The notes beneath the pieces are model-generated. The model made no database searches. It was given only the letters and a program-made list of their open reading frames with translations, and was not told the origin of the DNA. Below are positions 18,820 to 25,919 of a stretch of DNA of 64,000 bases, piece by piece. The stretch is from Cytobacillus sp. NJ13 (lineage in GTDB: Bacteria > Bacillota > Bacilli > Bacillales > Cytobacillaceae): NCBI GenBank assembly GCA_030348385.1, contig JAUCFP010000006.1, forward strand, positions 4,057,501 to 4,121,500, in the 5' to 3' direction. Numbering within the stretch: position 1 is the stretch's first letter; every line of letters starts with the position of its first letter. The translations under genes were made by a program, and so were the position numbers.

Positions 18820-20235
18820 TCAGGAAAGCGGCAAAGTAATCCGGACCGTTGTTCCTTCATTTTCCCTGCTGTGGATGTAAAGGTTTCCGCCATGGTTTTT
18901 AATGATTTTTTTGCAGATCATAATGCCCAGGCCTGTGCCTTTTTCTTTTGTGCTGTAAAACGGCTCTCCCAGTTTGGCGAGGCGTTCTTCAGGTATGCCA
19001 ATTCCTTCATCCTCGACACTGATGATGACACAATGGTCATCCCGGCGGATATCCACATTTATTTTTCCGCCCATCGGCATGGCTTCAATTGAGTTCTTAA
19101 TGATGTTAATCAGCACCTGTTTAATTTTATCTTTTTCACATTTAACATAAAACTCGCCGGGTGACTGTGTTAGTTCGATCATGATATTCTCCATAACAGC
19201 CTGGCTGTTTAAGAGAGTGATCACACTTTTTACAACGTTTGTCAGGCAGGTTTCTTCCATTTCAGTGATTTGAGGTTTGGCGAGAACGAGCAGGTCATTG
19301 ACGATGCCTTCAATCCGCTCCAGTTCATTAAGAATAACCTCCGCGAAATCGCCTTTATGCTCTTCGTATAATAACTGTGTAAAGCCTTTTATGGCTGTTA
19401 GCGGGTTGCGGATCTCATGGGCAATGCCTGCGGCAAGCTGACCGACAACCGAAAGTTTTTCAGCATTCTGCAGCTTTTCTTCCGTCTTTTTTTGTCCAGT
19501 CACATCTTTAATAATGATTTGGTAGACCTTTCTGTTCTTGAAAGTGGTTGGAATCAGCTGGACTTCGGCTTTTCTCATTCGCCCGTCAGTCCGGATCAGA
19601 TTAAGCTCAAAATTCACACTTAGCTTTGTTTGCAGAAAATCATCGAGAGTGGAATGTTCTGAAGGAGGAGTGTAGTCGTGGAGGGAGGTGCCGATCATCT
19701 CTTTGATGCTCGTGAATCCAAAAAGCTTTTTTCCTTCATTATTGATGTAGGTCCAAATCCCTTTTTGTGTCACCATTCCTATCGTATCCTTGGAGTACTC
19801 CACCAGAAAGCGGTACTTCTCCTGTGTTTCAAGAATCTCCTCTTCCATGATAATTCTCTGTGTCATATCCCTGATGATGCACATCATTTCTTTATCGTCA
19901 TTAATGACTGAAAAATTGGCTTCAAGCCACAGATAATGGCCCTCCTTATGTCTGAAGCGAAAGGTCTCCCGTTTATGCGGAACCTGTTCGAGTTCGGACA
20001 ATGCATCTTTTAAAAGGTCCCGGTCATTTGGATGGCAGTATGTATAAAGGCTGCTTCGATAAAAATCCTGCTGCGAATACCCCAGCATCGGAAAGCAGGA
20101 AGGGGAGACATATAATGCAATGCCTTCTTTTGTCACTCTTGCAATCACATCGCTGGAATGCTGAATGGCCAGCTGCAGATTCCTCGCTTCGACTTTATCC
20201 GCAAATAAATCTGCAGGATTCTCGGTCATAATCAT
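18820..20235 (-). CDS. Cytosolic PAS-PAS sensor histidine kinase (orphan)
   Basis: A 471-residue soluble kinase with two PAS domains (about 20-130 and 140-250), a HisKA domain with phospho-acceptor H273 in HEIRNPLTAIKGFTQLL, and a HATPase_c domain with N box NIIKNSIEAM, G1 DEGIGIPEE, F box GEPFYSTKEK and G2 GTGLGI. There is no TM and no adjacent response regulator. This architecture is that of the Bacillus KinA/KinE/KinC-type kinases that feed the Spo0A phosphorelay; that role here is inference. ATG 20235 is chosen for AAAAAGGAGGG seven bases upstream; the earlier ATG at 20274 lacks one. Confidence 0.9.
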   Translation of the reverse strand: MIMTENPADLFADKVEARNLQLAIQHSSDVIARVTKEGIALYVSPSCFPMLGYSQQDFYRSSLYTYCHPNDRDLLKDALSELEQVPHKRETFRFRHKEGHYLWLEANFSVINDDKEMMCIIRDMTQRIIMEEEILETQEKYRFLVEYSKDTIGMVTQKGIWTYINNEGKKLFGFTSIKEMIGTSLHDYTPPSEHSTLDDFLQTKLSVNFELNLIRTDGRMRKAEVQLIPTTFKNRKVYQIIIKDVTGQKKTEEKLQNAEKLSVVGQLAAGIAHEIRNPLTAIKGFTQLLYEEHKGDFAEVILNELERIEGIVNDLLVLAKPQITEMEETCLTNVVKSVITLLNSQAVMENIMIELTQSPGEFYVKCEKDKIKQVLINIIKNSIEAMPMGGKINVDIRRDDHCVIISVEDEGIGIPEERLAKLGEPFYSTKEKGTGLGIMICKKIIKNHGGNLYIHSRENEGTTVRITLPLS

Positions 20236-20274
20236 TTGCTGTCCCTCCTTTTTTGAAAAATGGCACTTTTCCAT

Positions 20275-20423
20275 TATTATACATGAGTTATGGGCTTAGA
20301 CACATAGGATTTAACTATCATTTTTTAGTAGAGCCGCAAGCAAAAAACCTAGGGTTATTGCAGAGCTAAGCCCGTGACAGGGAACAGGTGGTTAATTCAA
20401 ATGAAAAAATTGAAAATTATATA
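20275..20423. other. Upstream region of the kinase gene and leader
   Basis: No gene seen. GGGCTTAG (about 20293) and CTAAGCCC (about 20366) form a distant inverted pair of unknown meaning. Confidence 0.35.
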
Positions 20424-20453
20424 TTGACATACATTTCTTTATGGTGGTAAAGT
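20424..20453 (+). promoter_or_regulatory. Probable sigma-A promoter of the met operon
   Basis: TTGACA at 20424-20429, an 18-base spacer and TAAAGT at 20448-20453, about 35 bases before the first SAM aptamer. Confidence 0.6.
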
Positions 20454-20488
20454 AATAAACATATTAAACAATCGAATAATAAAAATCT

Positions 20489-20586
20489 TCTTATCAAGAG
20501 AGGTTGAGGGACTGGCCCTATGACACCTCGGCAGCGGACAGCGTGTACCGTGCCAAATCCAGCAAGCATTGCTTGAAAGATAAGGA
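20489..20586 (+). promoter_or_regulatory. SAM-I riboswitch (S-box), first of two
   Basis: The conserved S-box elements are in order: CTTATCAAGAGAGGTTGAGG, GACTGGCCC, TGACACCTCGGCAGC, CCGTGCCAAATCCAGCAAGC and the closing GAAAGATAAGG. The terminator at 20607-20643 is the expression platform. High SAM should stop transcription. Confidence 0.96.
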
Positions 20587-20606
20587 GAGGACCATTGATA
20601 AATGCT

Positions 20607-20643
20607 GCCCTCTTCTTTCTTTAGAAGAGGGTTTTTGTTTTAT
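20607..20643 (+). terminator. Terminator of the first S-box
   Basis: CCCTCTTCT pairs with AGAAGAGGG, then TTTTTGTTTTAT. Confidence 0.92.
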
Positions 20644-20690
20644 TCGAAAAAAAAAGCATCAAGATTCTATTCATAAACATATGAATAATT

Positions 20691-20788
20691 CTTATCGAGA
20701 GAAGCAGAGGGACCTGGCCCAATGAAGCTTCGGCAGCAGGCAGACAGCACTGTGCCAAATCCAGCAGGCGAAAGCCTGGAAGATAAGG
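20691..20788 (+). promoter_or_regulatory. SAM-I riboswitch (S-box), second of two
   Basis: A second complete aptamer: CTTATCGAGAGAAGCAGAGG, GACCTGGCCC, GAAGCTTCGGCAGC, ACTGTGCCAAATCCAGCAGG, GGAAGATAAGG. It lies about 105 bases after the first aptamer, so both are on one leader. Confidence 0.95.
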
Positions 20789-20802
20789 AGAGGACTTCAA
20801 AA

Positions 20803-20826
20803 AACCTCTTCTGAAGGAAGAGGTAA
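20803..20826 (+). terminator. Hairpin of the second S-box without a real T-run
   Basis: ACCTCTTC and GAAGAGGT pair around TGAAG, but TAAATTTC follows rather than a run of T. The platform may be weak, or this riboswitch may act in another way. Confidence 0.55.
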
Positions 20827-20886
20827 ATTTCAGGATATAATTCTTAGTTTTCACATAGGAATAATTATATATAACGTTTGATAAAA

Positions 20887-20937
20887 GGTGACAGGTACCT
20901 ATGCCAGTTCATTCAAGTGGTATAGGTACCTGTCACC
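20887..20937 (+). repeat. 20-bp-arm inverted repeat directly upstream of metN
   Basis: The left arm (20887-20906, starting GGTGACAGGTACC) and right arm (20918-20937, ending GGTACCTGTCACC) pair along 20 bases with one G-T, loop 11 bases. It ends three bases before the metN Shine-Dalgarno AAAGGAG, with no T-run. The GGTGACAGG motif is, from memory, common in Bacillaceae intergenic repeats. Confidence 0.9.
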
Positions 20938-20956
20938 ATCAAAGGAGAGATGCTGA

Positions 20957-21988
20957 ATGATAGAGTTCCAGAATTTAAAGAAAGTCTATGAAAGCGGAGG
21001 ACAGCAGGTAGCTGCTTTAGATGGAATAGACTTAAAAATTAACAAGGGTGAGATTTTCGGTGTGATCGGCTTCAGCGGTGCGGGAAAGAGCTCTTTGATC
21101 CGCTGTGTCAATTGGCTGGAGAAGCCGACTTCAGGAAAGGTCATTGTCAGCGGACATGATTTGACGGCTTTATCTGTAAGAGAAATTCGTGAAGTGAAAA
21201 GAAACATCGGGATGGTCTTTCAGCACTTTAACCTTTTAAACTCGAAAACCGTGTTTGCCAATGTGGCGATGCCTCTCACACTGGCTAAGGTCCCTAAGGA
21301 TGAAATAAAAAAGCGTGTCCATGAACTATTAGAATTCGTGGGGCTTGCAGACAAGGCGAACAGTTATCCCGATCAGCTGTCAGGCGGGCAAAAGCAGCGG
21401 ATCGGAATTGCGAGGGCGCTGGCGACCCAGCCTTCCATTCTATTATGTGATGAAGCAACTTCAGCTCTGGATCCGCAGACAACCAGCTCTATCCTGCAGC
21501 TGCTGAAAAAAATAAACAAAGAATACAACATTACCATTCTAATCATTACCCATGAAATGTCTGTAATCAGAGAGATCTGTGATCGTGTTGCTGTAATAGA
21601 GGCAGGAAAAATTATTGAAGAAGGAACAGTCTTCAATGTCTTTTCATCACCAAAAACACAAACAGCAAAAAACTTTGTCAGCACGGTCATGAATGATCAA
21701 ATACCTGATTCTATTAAAGAAGTGATTGAAAAACAGCAAGGGCTTCAAAAGGTATTTAGAATCAACTTTGTTGGAAACTCTGCCGGGCAGCCGCTGCTCT
21801 CGCAGGTTGCCAAAAAGTTTAATATCGACTTCAACGTCCTGTTTGGAAATATTACTGAACTTCAGGGAACACCTTTTGGCAACTTGATTGTCGAATTCCA
21901 GGGTCCGGACAGTGAAATCAGACGTGCTATTCAGTACATCAGCCAGGAAAAAGTTTCAATAAAGGAAGTGACATCGCGTGCTAGTTAA
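20957..21988 (+). CDS. metN: Methionine ABC transporter ATPase MetN
   Basis: A 343-residue ATPase of the D/L-methionine uptake system. It has Walker A GFSGAGKSS near 38, signature LSGGQKQR near 140, Walker B ILLCDEATSALDPQT and a C-terminal NIL domain (about 265-340) for allosteric methionine sensing. ATG 20957 follows AAAGGAG. The tandem SAM riboswitches upstream support methionine over other substrates. Its 3' end overlaps metI by 11 bases. Confidence 0.97.
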   Translation: MIEFQNLKKVYESGGQQVAALDGIDLKINKGEIFGVIGFSGAGKSSLIRCVNWLEKPTSGKVIVSGHDLTALSVREIREVKRNIGMVFQHFNLLNSKTVFANVAMPLTLAKVPKDEIKKRVHELLEFVGLADKANSYPDQLSGGQKQRIGIARALATQPSILLCDEATSALDPQTTSSILQLLKKINKEYNITILIITHEMSVIREICDRVAVIEAGKIIEEGTVFNVFSSPKTQTAKNFVSTVMNDQIPDSIKEVIEKQQGLQKVFRINFVGNSAGQPLLSQVAKKFNIDFNVLFGNITELQGTPFGNLIVEFQGPDSEIRRAIQYISQEKVSIKEVTSRAS

Positions 21989-22628
21989 TCAGGAGAAAAT
22001 CATCGAAGCCTTAATCGAAACGATCCAAATGGTGGCATTCTCATTGCTGTTTTCAGCTGTTATCGGACTGCCGCTTGGCATATTGCTTGTCGTGACAAGG
22101 AAAGGGCATCTGCTGGAAAACCTCGTTGTTTTTAACATCATAAACAGCATTATTAATATTTTCAGATCAGTTCCCTTCATCATTTTAATGGTAGCCATTA
22201 TCCCAATTACCAGGCTCATTGTCGGAACATCGATTGGTACGGCAGCAGCCGTAGTGCCGCTTGTCTTTTATGCCGGTCCCTATATTGCAAGATTAATAGA
22301 AAACTCATTGCTTGAGGTAGATCCGGGGGTCATAGAAGCTGCAGAAGCAATGGGAGCAACACCGGGCCAGATTATTTTAAAGTTCCTGATTCCGGAAGCA
22401 CTCAGTTCGCTGGTATTAGGCTTTACAATTGCAACAATCGGATTGGTCGGAGCATCAGCCATGGCCGGGGCAGTCGGAGGCGGCGGGCTTGGTGACCTCG
22501 CCATTACATACGGCTATCAGCGATTCGATACAACAGTCATGCTGATTACCGTTGCGATCTTAGTTGTCATGGTTCAAGGCCTGCAGTCATTCGGAAATAT
22601 CTTATCCAAAAAAATCAGAAGAAGATAA
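21978..22628 (+). CDS. metI: Methionine ABC transporter permease MetI
   Basis: A 216-residue permease with five TMs and the BPD permease loop EAAEAMGATPGQIILKFLIP that contacts the ATPase. GTG 21978 lies inside the end of metN, preceded by AAAGGAAGTG, so translation is probably coupled. Length fits MetI/MetP. Confidence 0.96.
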   Translation: MLVNQEKIIEALIETIQMVAFSLLFSAVIGLPLGILLVVTRKGHLLENLVVFNIINSIINIFRSVPFIILMVAIIPITRLIVGTSIGTAAAVVPLVFYAGPYIARLIENSLLEVDPGVIEAAEAMGATPGQIILKFLIPEALSSLVLGFTIATIGLVGASAMAGAVGGGGLGDLAITYGYQRFDTTVMLITVAILVVMVQGLQSFGNILSKKIRRR

Positions 22629-22646
22629 ATTAGGAGGAAATACTTC

Positions 22647-23474
22647 ATGAAAAAACTATTCTTAACATTCATTATTTTAGCATTGGCTGTGTTCACTGCA
22701 GCATGCTCAAGCACAACTGACGGAGAAGAAACAAAGAAGATTAAATTAGGTGTCAGCGGATCAGATACTCGAATCTGGGACTTTATTGCAGAAAAGGCTG
22801 AAAAGGAAGGCATTGAAATTGTGGTTGTGACATTCTCTGACTATGTGCAGCCAAACGTTGCCCTTGCAGAAGGTGATCTTGATGTAAATGCATTCCAGAC
22901 AGTCGCATATTTTGACACTTTTATTAAAGAGCATAATATGGATCTTACACCAATTGCGACAACTGTATTAGCACCAATGGGCCTTTATTCTGAAAAAGTA
23001 AAGTCTGCAGAAGACATTCCGGAAGGCGGAAAAATTGCCATTCCAAATGATGCTTCAAATGGCGGAAGAGCGCTTCTCTTACTGGAGGAAGCCGGCCTGA
23101 TTAAATTATCTGAGGACTATGATGGAAACCTGGACTTGAATAAAATCGTTGAAAATCCGAAGAACCTTGAATTTGTAGAAATGGTATCAGCACAGACGCC
23201 GCGTGCTCTTCCGGATGTCTCTGCTTCTGTAATCAATAACGGAATTGCCGTAGATGCAGGCTTTAACCCAACTAAGGATTCAGTTTTTATTGAAAGCGAA
23301 ACCGCTACTCCGTATGTAAATATCATCGCTGTCAGAACAGAAGACAAGGATAACAAAACGCTTAAGAGAATTGCTGAACTTTACCAGGAAGATGATGTAG
23401 CTGATTTCATCACGAAAGAATATGACGGAAGCATGATTCCGACTTTCATTCCTTTAAGTGATATTGGCTGGTAA
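22647..23474 (+). CDS. metQ: Methionine-binding lipoprotein MetQ
   Basis: A 275-residue NlpA-family substrate-binding lipoprotein. The signal peptide ends in a lipobox with the lipidated cysteine in FTAACSS. The mature protein shows the family sequence GVSGSDTRIWDFIAEKAEKE, YVQPNVALAEGDLDVNAFQT and IAIPNDASNGGRALLLLEEA. AGGAGG precedes ATG 22647. It is the third gene of metNIQ. Confidence 0.96.
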   Translation: MKKLFLTFIILALAVFTAACSSTTDGEETKKIKLGVSGSDTRIWDFIAEKAEKEGIEIVVVTFSDYVQPNVALAEGDLDVNAFQTVAYFDTFIKEHNMDLTPIATTVLAPMGLYSEKVKSAEDIPEGGKIAIPNDASNGGRALLLLEEAGLIKLSEDYDGNLDLNKIVENPKNLEFVEMVSAQTPRALPDVSASVINNGIAVDAGFNPTKDSVFIESETATPYVNIIAVRTEDKDNKTLKRIAELYQEDDVADFITKEYDGSMIPTFIPLSDIGW

Positions 23475-23495
23475 TTAATTTATAAAGGAGGAACA

Positions 23496-24707
23496 ATGAT
23501 GACGGCACCTGTAAAAGCACTATCTGAACTGAAAGAAGCAATCAGGAAGAATGTTGATGATAAAAAAGAACTTTACCTTTCCACAAGCCATCAGATCCAT
23601 GCAAACCCGGAAATAGGAAATGAGGAGTTTTTTGCCTCTGGCTTGCTTTCAGGCATCCTTGAAAAGGAAGGTTTTGAAATAGAGCGAGCAGTAGCCGGGC
23701 ATGAAACAGCTTTCCTTGCCAGGAAAAAATCCGATAAACCGGGGCCGTCCATTGCATTCCTTGCAGAATATGATGCCCTTCCCGGGCTGGGCCATGGATG
23801 CGGTCACAATATCATAGGCACGACAAGTGTGGCAGCAGCCATTGCATTGAGCAAGGTCATTGATGAGACCGGAGGAGAAGCAGTAGTATTTGGAACCCCG
23901 GCAGAAGAAGGCGGGCCGAATGGAAGTGCAAAAGGCAGCTTTGTGAAGCATGGATTGCTTGAAGGTATTGATGCGGCCCTGATGGTTCATCCATCAAACC
24001 ATACCCGCCTGACCAGTTCATCACTGGCAGTTGATCCGCTTGACTTCGAGTTTATCGGCAAGCCTGCCCATGCGGCAGCTTCACCGGAGGAAGGAATCAA
24101 TGCCCTTGATGCAGTTATTCAGCTTTTTAATGGAATTAATGCCCTTCGTCAGCAATTAAAGGATGATGTGAGAATCCATGGCATTATTACTCATGGCGGG
24201 GATGCACCAAATATTATCCCTGAATATGCAAAAGCCAGATTTTTCATCCGTGCTTCAACCAGAACCAGTCTAAATGAGGTAACACGGAAGGTTAAAGCTG
24301 TCGCTGAAGGCGCTGCATTGGCAACAGGAGCAAAGCTGAATGTCATTGCTTTTCAAAATGAAGTCGACAACCTGCTGTTAAACAAGACATATGACCAAGT
24401 GTTTAAAGAAGTGATTGAAGGCTTGGGAGAAACGGTCGTGGAAGGGGACAGAGATGGAATCGGCTCGACGGATGCAGGCAACATCAGCCAAGTGGTTCCA
24501 ACTATTCATCCTTATATTAAAATTGGTGCTGATGATCTTGTTGCCCATACAGTTCCGTTTCGGGAGGCTGCAGCATCTGTAAAAGGAGACGAAGCACTGA
24601 TAACCGGGGCAAAAGGGCTCGCACTCACTGCCTTCCAGCTGGTAACGAACCCCGATCTGCTTAAATCCATAAAACAGGAATTTCTAGAGCGAAAAGCTGC
24701 TGAATAA
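23496..24707 (+). CDS. M20D-family amidohydrolase in the SAM-controlled operon
   Basis: A 403-residue metal-dependent aminoacylase/amidohydrolase, with the M20 signatures SHQIHANPEIGNEEFFA, AEYDALPGLGHGCGHNI, GTPAEEGGPNGSA and the dimerisation domain (about 195-300). It is 21 bases after metQ and before a terminator, so it should be co-regulated with methionine uptake. That context suggests release of methionine or another sulfur amino acid from an N-acyl form after import. This is inference; AbgB/AmhX/YxeP-type relatives have varied substrates. A tandem ATGATG start follows AGGAGG. Confidence 0.85.
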   Translation: MMTAPVKALSELKEAIRKNVDDKKELYLSTSHQIHANPEIGNEEFFASGLLSGILEKEGFEIERAVAGHETAFLARKKSDKPGPSIAFLAEYDALPGLGHGCGHNIIGTTSVAAAIALSKVIDETGGEAVVFGTPAEEGGPNGSAKGSFVKHGLLEGIDAALMVHPSNHTRLTSSSLAVDPLDFEFIGKPAHAAASPEEGINALDAVIQLFNGINALRQQLKDDVRIHGIITHGGDAPNIIPEYAKARFFIRASTRTSLNEVTRKVKAVAEGAALATGAKLNVIAFQNEVDNLLLNKTYDQVFKEVIEGLGETVVEGDRDGIGSTDAGNISQVVPTIHPYIKIGADDLVAHTVPFREAAASVKGDEALITGAKGLALTAFQLVTNPDLLKSIKQEFLERKAAE

Positions 24708-24711
24708 GAAC

Positions 24712-24746
24712 AAAAGCTATCCTTTTGCGGGATAGCTTTTCCTTAT
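24712..24746 (+). terminator. Terminator of the metNIQ operon
   Basis: AAAAGCTATCC and GGGATAGCTTTT pair, then CCTTATTTT. Confidence 0.88.
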
Positions 24747-24750
24747 TTTA

Positions 24751-24858
24751 GTGAGTCTTTTCCTCAAATTGGAGTGTTGTTTCCCCAATGTGCAGAATCT
24801 TTTCCTCAAATTTAGTGCTCGTTTCCCCAATTTCTAAATTAATTTCCCAAAGTTCACA
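24751..24858 (+). repeat. Five alternating ~20-nt units
   Basis: Units alternate between a TCTTTTCCTCAAATT form and a GTTTCCCCAAT form at about 20-base spacing: two of the first, two of the second, then a diverged ATTTCCCAAAG. They fill the gap between a terminator and the SASP stop. Confidence 0.7.
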
Positions 24859-24863
24859 ATTAC

Positions 24864-25139
24864 CTACTTTTCCTTCATCCGTTCCTGTGCCATCCGAATA
24901 AGCTCCTTTACCATACTGCCGCCAATCTTCCCGCCCACTGTTCCTGCCTGTTTTGATGTAAGGCGGCCGTTATAGCCCGGCTTTAAAGGCACACCGGCCT
25001 CCTCAGCAATTTCATATTTCACGCCATCAGGATTTTCACTGTCAACACGGTATCCCTGGTTTGCCATTACCTGATTTTTCAGCTGGTCTAATGCCGCTCT
25101 TGATTCCGGCACAAGTGGACGTCTTTTTCTTCTGGCCAT
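24864..25139 (-). CDS. Alpha/beta-type small acid-soluble spore protein
   Basis: A 91-residue DNA-binding SASP that saturates spore DNA and protects it from UV and heat. The family core is present: ALDQLKNQVMANQGY, the GPR protease site region KYEIAEEAGVPL, and TSKQAGTVGGKIGGSMVKEL. The basic N-terminal extension (ARRKRRPLVPESR) is longer than in SspA/SspB. ATG 25139 follows GGAGG by eight bases. CATAATA (reverse strand of 25171-25177) resembles a sigma-G -10, consistent with forespore expression, but the -35 is unclear. Confidence 0.93.
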   Translation of the reverse strand: MARRKRRPLVPESRAALDQLKNQVMANQGYRVDSENPDGVKYEIAEEAGVPLKPGYNGRLTSKQAGTVGGKIGGSMVKELIRMAQERMKEK

Positions 25140-25170
25140 AATGCATTCCTCCATAATCAGTTCTTTTTCT

Positions 25171-25200
25171 TATTATGTGAAAGAACGTAAGGAATAACAC
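25171..25200 (-). promoter_or_regulatory. Possible sigma-G promoter of the SASP gene
   Basis: CATAATA (-10) with TGTTAT 16 bases upstream on the minus strand; the -35 deviates from the TGAATA consensus. Confidence 0.35.
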
Positions 25201-25288
25201 TGAAAAAACTTGTACATCTTCTTTTGAAAAGCTATTCTAATGGTAGAATCCTTGAATTTTTGTGAATAAACAAAAGAAGGTGTTTTAA

Positions 25289-25525
25289 TTGGCTTTAAAA
25301 TATTTGTCAGCACTTCTGCTGCCTGGCCTGCTGGTACTGCTTTTTACTAGGGTAAGCTATAATCGTGTGATTGGGCTTGTATTGACGGTGGGACTGATTG
25401 CTGCTTCTGTTTATAAAGGCTACACAAATTCTTTTGCCTTAATTGTTATAGACGCACTTTCATTGACTGTCGGGTTTTGGTACGCTCAAAAACTGAAGCC
25501 AAAAACAAAACCAAGTGCGGAATAA
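25289..25525 (+). CDS. csbA: CsbA-like small membrane protein
   Basis: A 78-residue protein with about three TMs, matching B. subtilis CsbA, a sigma-B-controlled membrane protein of unknown function (LLPGLLVLLFTRVSYNRVIG and SVYKGYTNSFALIVIDALSL). The TTG start at 25289 follows GAAGGTG. It sits directly upstream of uvrBA, as in B. subtilis. I could not identify a clear sigma-B promoter. Confidence 0.85.
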   Translation: MALKYLSALLLPGLLVLLFTRVSYNRVIGLVLTVGLIAASVYKGYTNSFALIVIDALSLTVGFWYAQKLKPKTKPSAE

Positions 25526-25534
25526 TTTTTGCGG

Positions 25535-25570
25535 AACCTGTCGAACAAACGTATCGACAGGTTTTTTGTT
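25535..25570 (+). terminator. Terminator after csbA
   Basis: CCTGTCGA and TCGACAGG arms, then TTTTTTGTTT. Confidence 0.92.
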
Positions 25571-25623
25571 TAATGAAATTTCAGCTGTATTTATGCCTGC
25601 GTAAGATCGGCTTTTAATCAATA

Positions 25624-25644
25624 TTAATCAAACGATTGATTTAA
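25624..25644. promoter_or_regulatory. Imperfect operator-like palindrome
   Basis: TTAATCAAACGATTGATTTAA, a near copy of the perfect palindrome starting nine bases downstream. The pair resembles a double regulator site. Confidence 0.5.
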
Positions 25645-25652
25645 TTTCAGGA

Positions 25653-25676
25653 GGTTAATCAAACGTTTGATTAACC
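25653..25676. promoter_or_regulatory. Perfect 24-bp palindrome with TCAAACGTTTGA core
   Basis: The half-site GGTTAATCAAAC is followed by its exact complement. A 26-bp palindrome with the same ATCAAACGTTTGAT core lies at 43313-43338. It has no T-run and looks like a TetR-type operator. No regulator gene is adjacent. Confidence 0.6.
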
Positions 25677-25746
25677 TTGCTTCGACATCCCCCTCAAAAA
25701 TTCGGCATATTTCCCAAGCAATATTTTCTCGGTAAAAATAAAAAAA

Positions 25747-25760
25747 CGAATATCCGTTCG
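25747..25760. promoter_or_regulatory. LexA (DinR) SOS box of uvrBA
   Basis: CGAATATCCGTTCG matches the Bacillus SOS consensus CGAACNNNNGTTCG with one change. It lies about 35 bases before a TAGAAT -10-like element (25793-25798) and 160 bases before uvrB. Confidence 0.85.
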
Positions 25761-25919
25761 TATATTGTTGGTTTGTTTTAGGCACTTTGTGGTAGAATGA
25801 TGATATGAGTTTTGAGTAAAAAACTGACAAATCAGCCATGCATCCCGGATCTTAAATTCTTTCAATGCTGGTTTGTGATTAATATATAGATGAAAGTAAC
25901 TTGAACGGGAGGCTTATAG

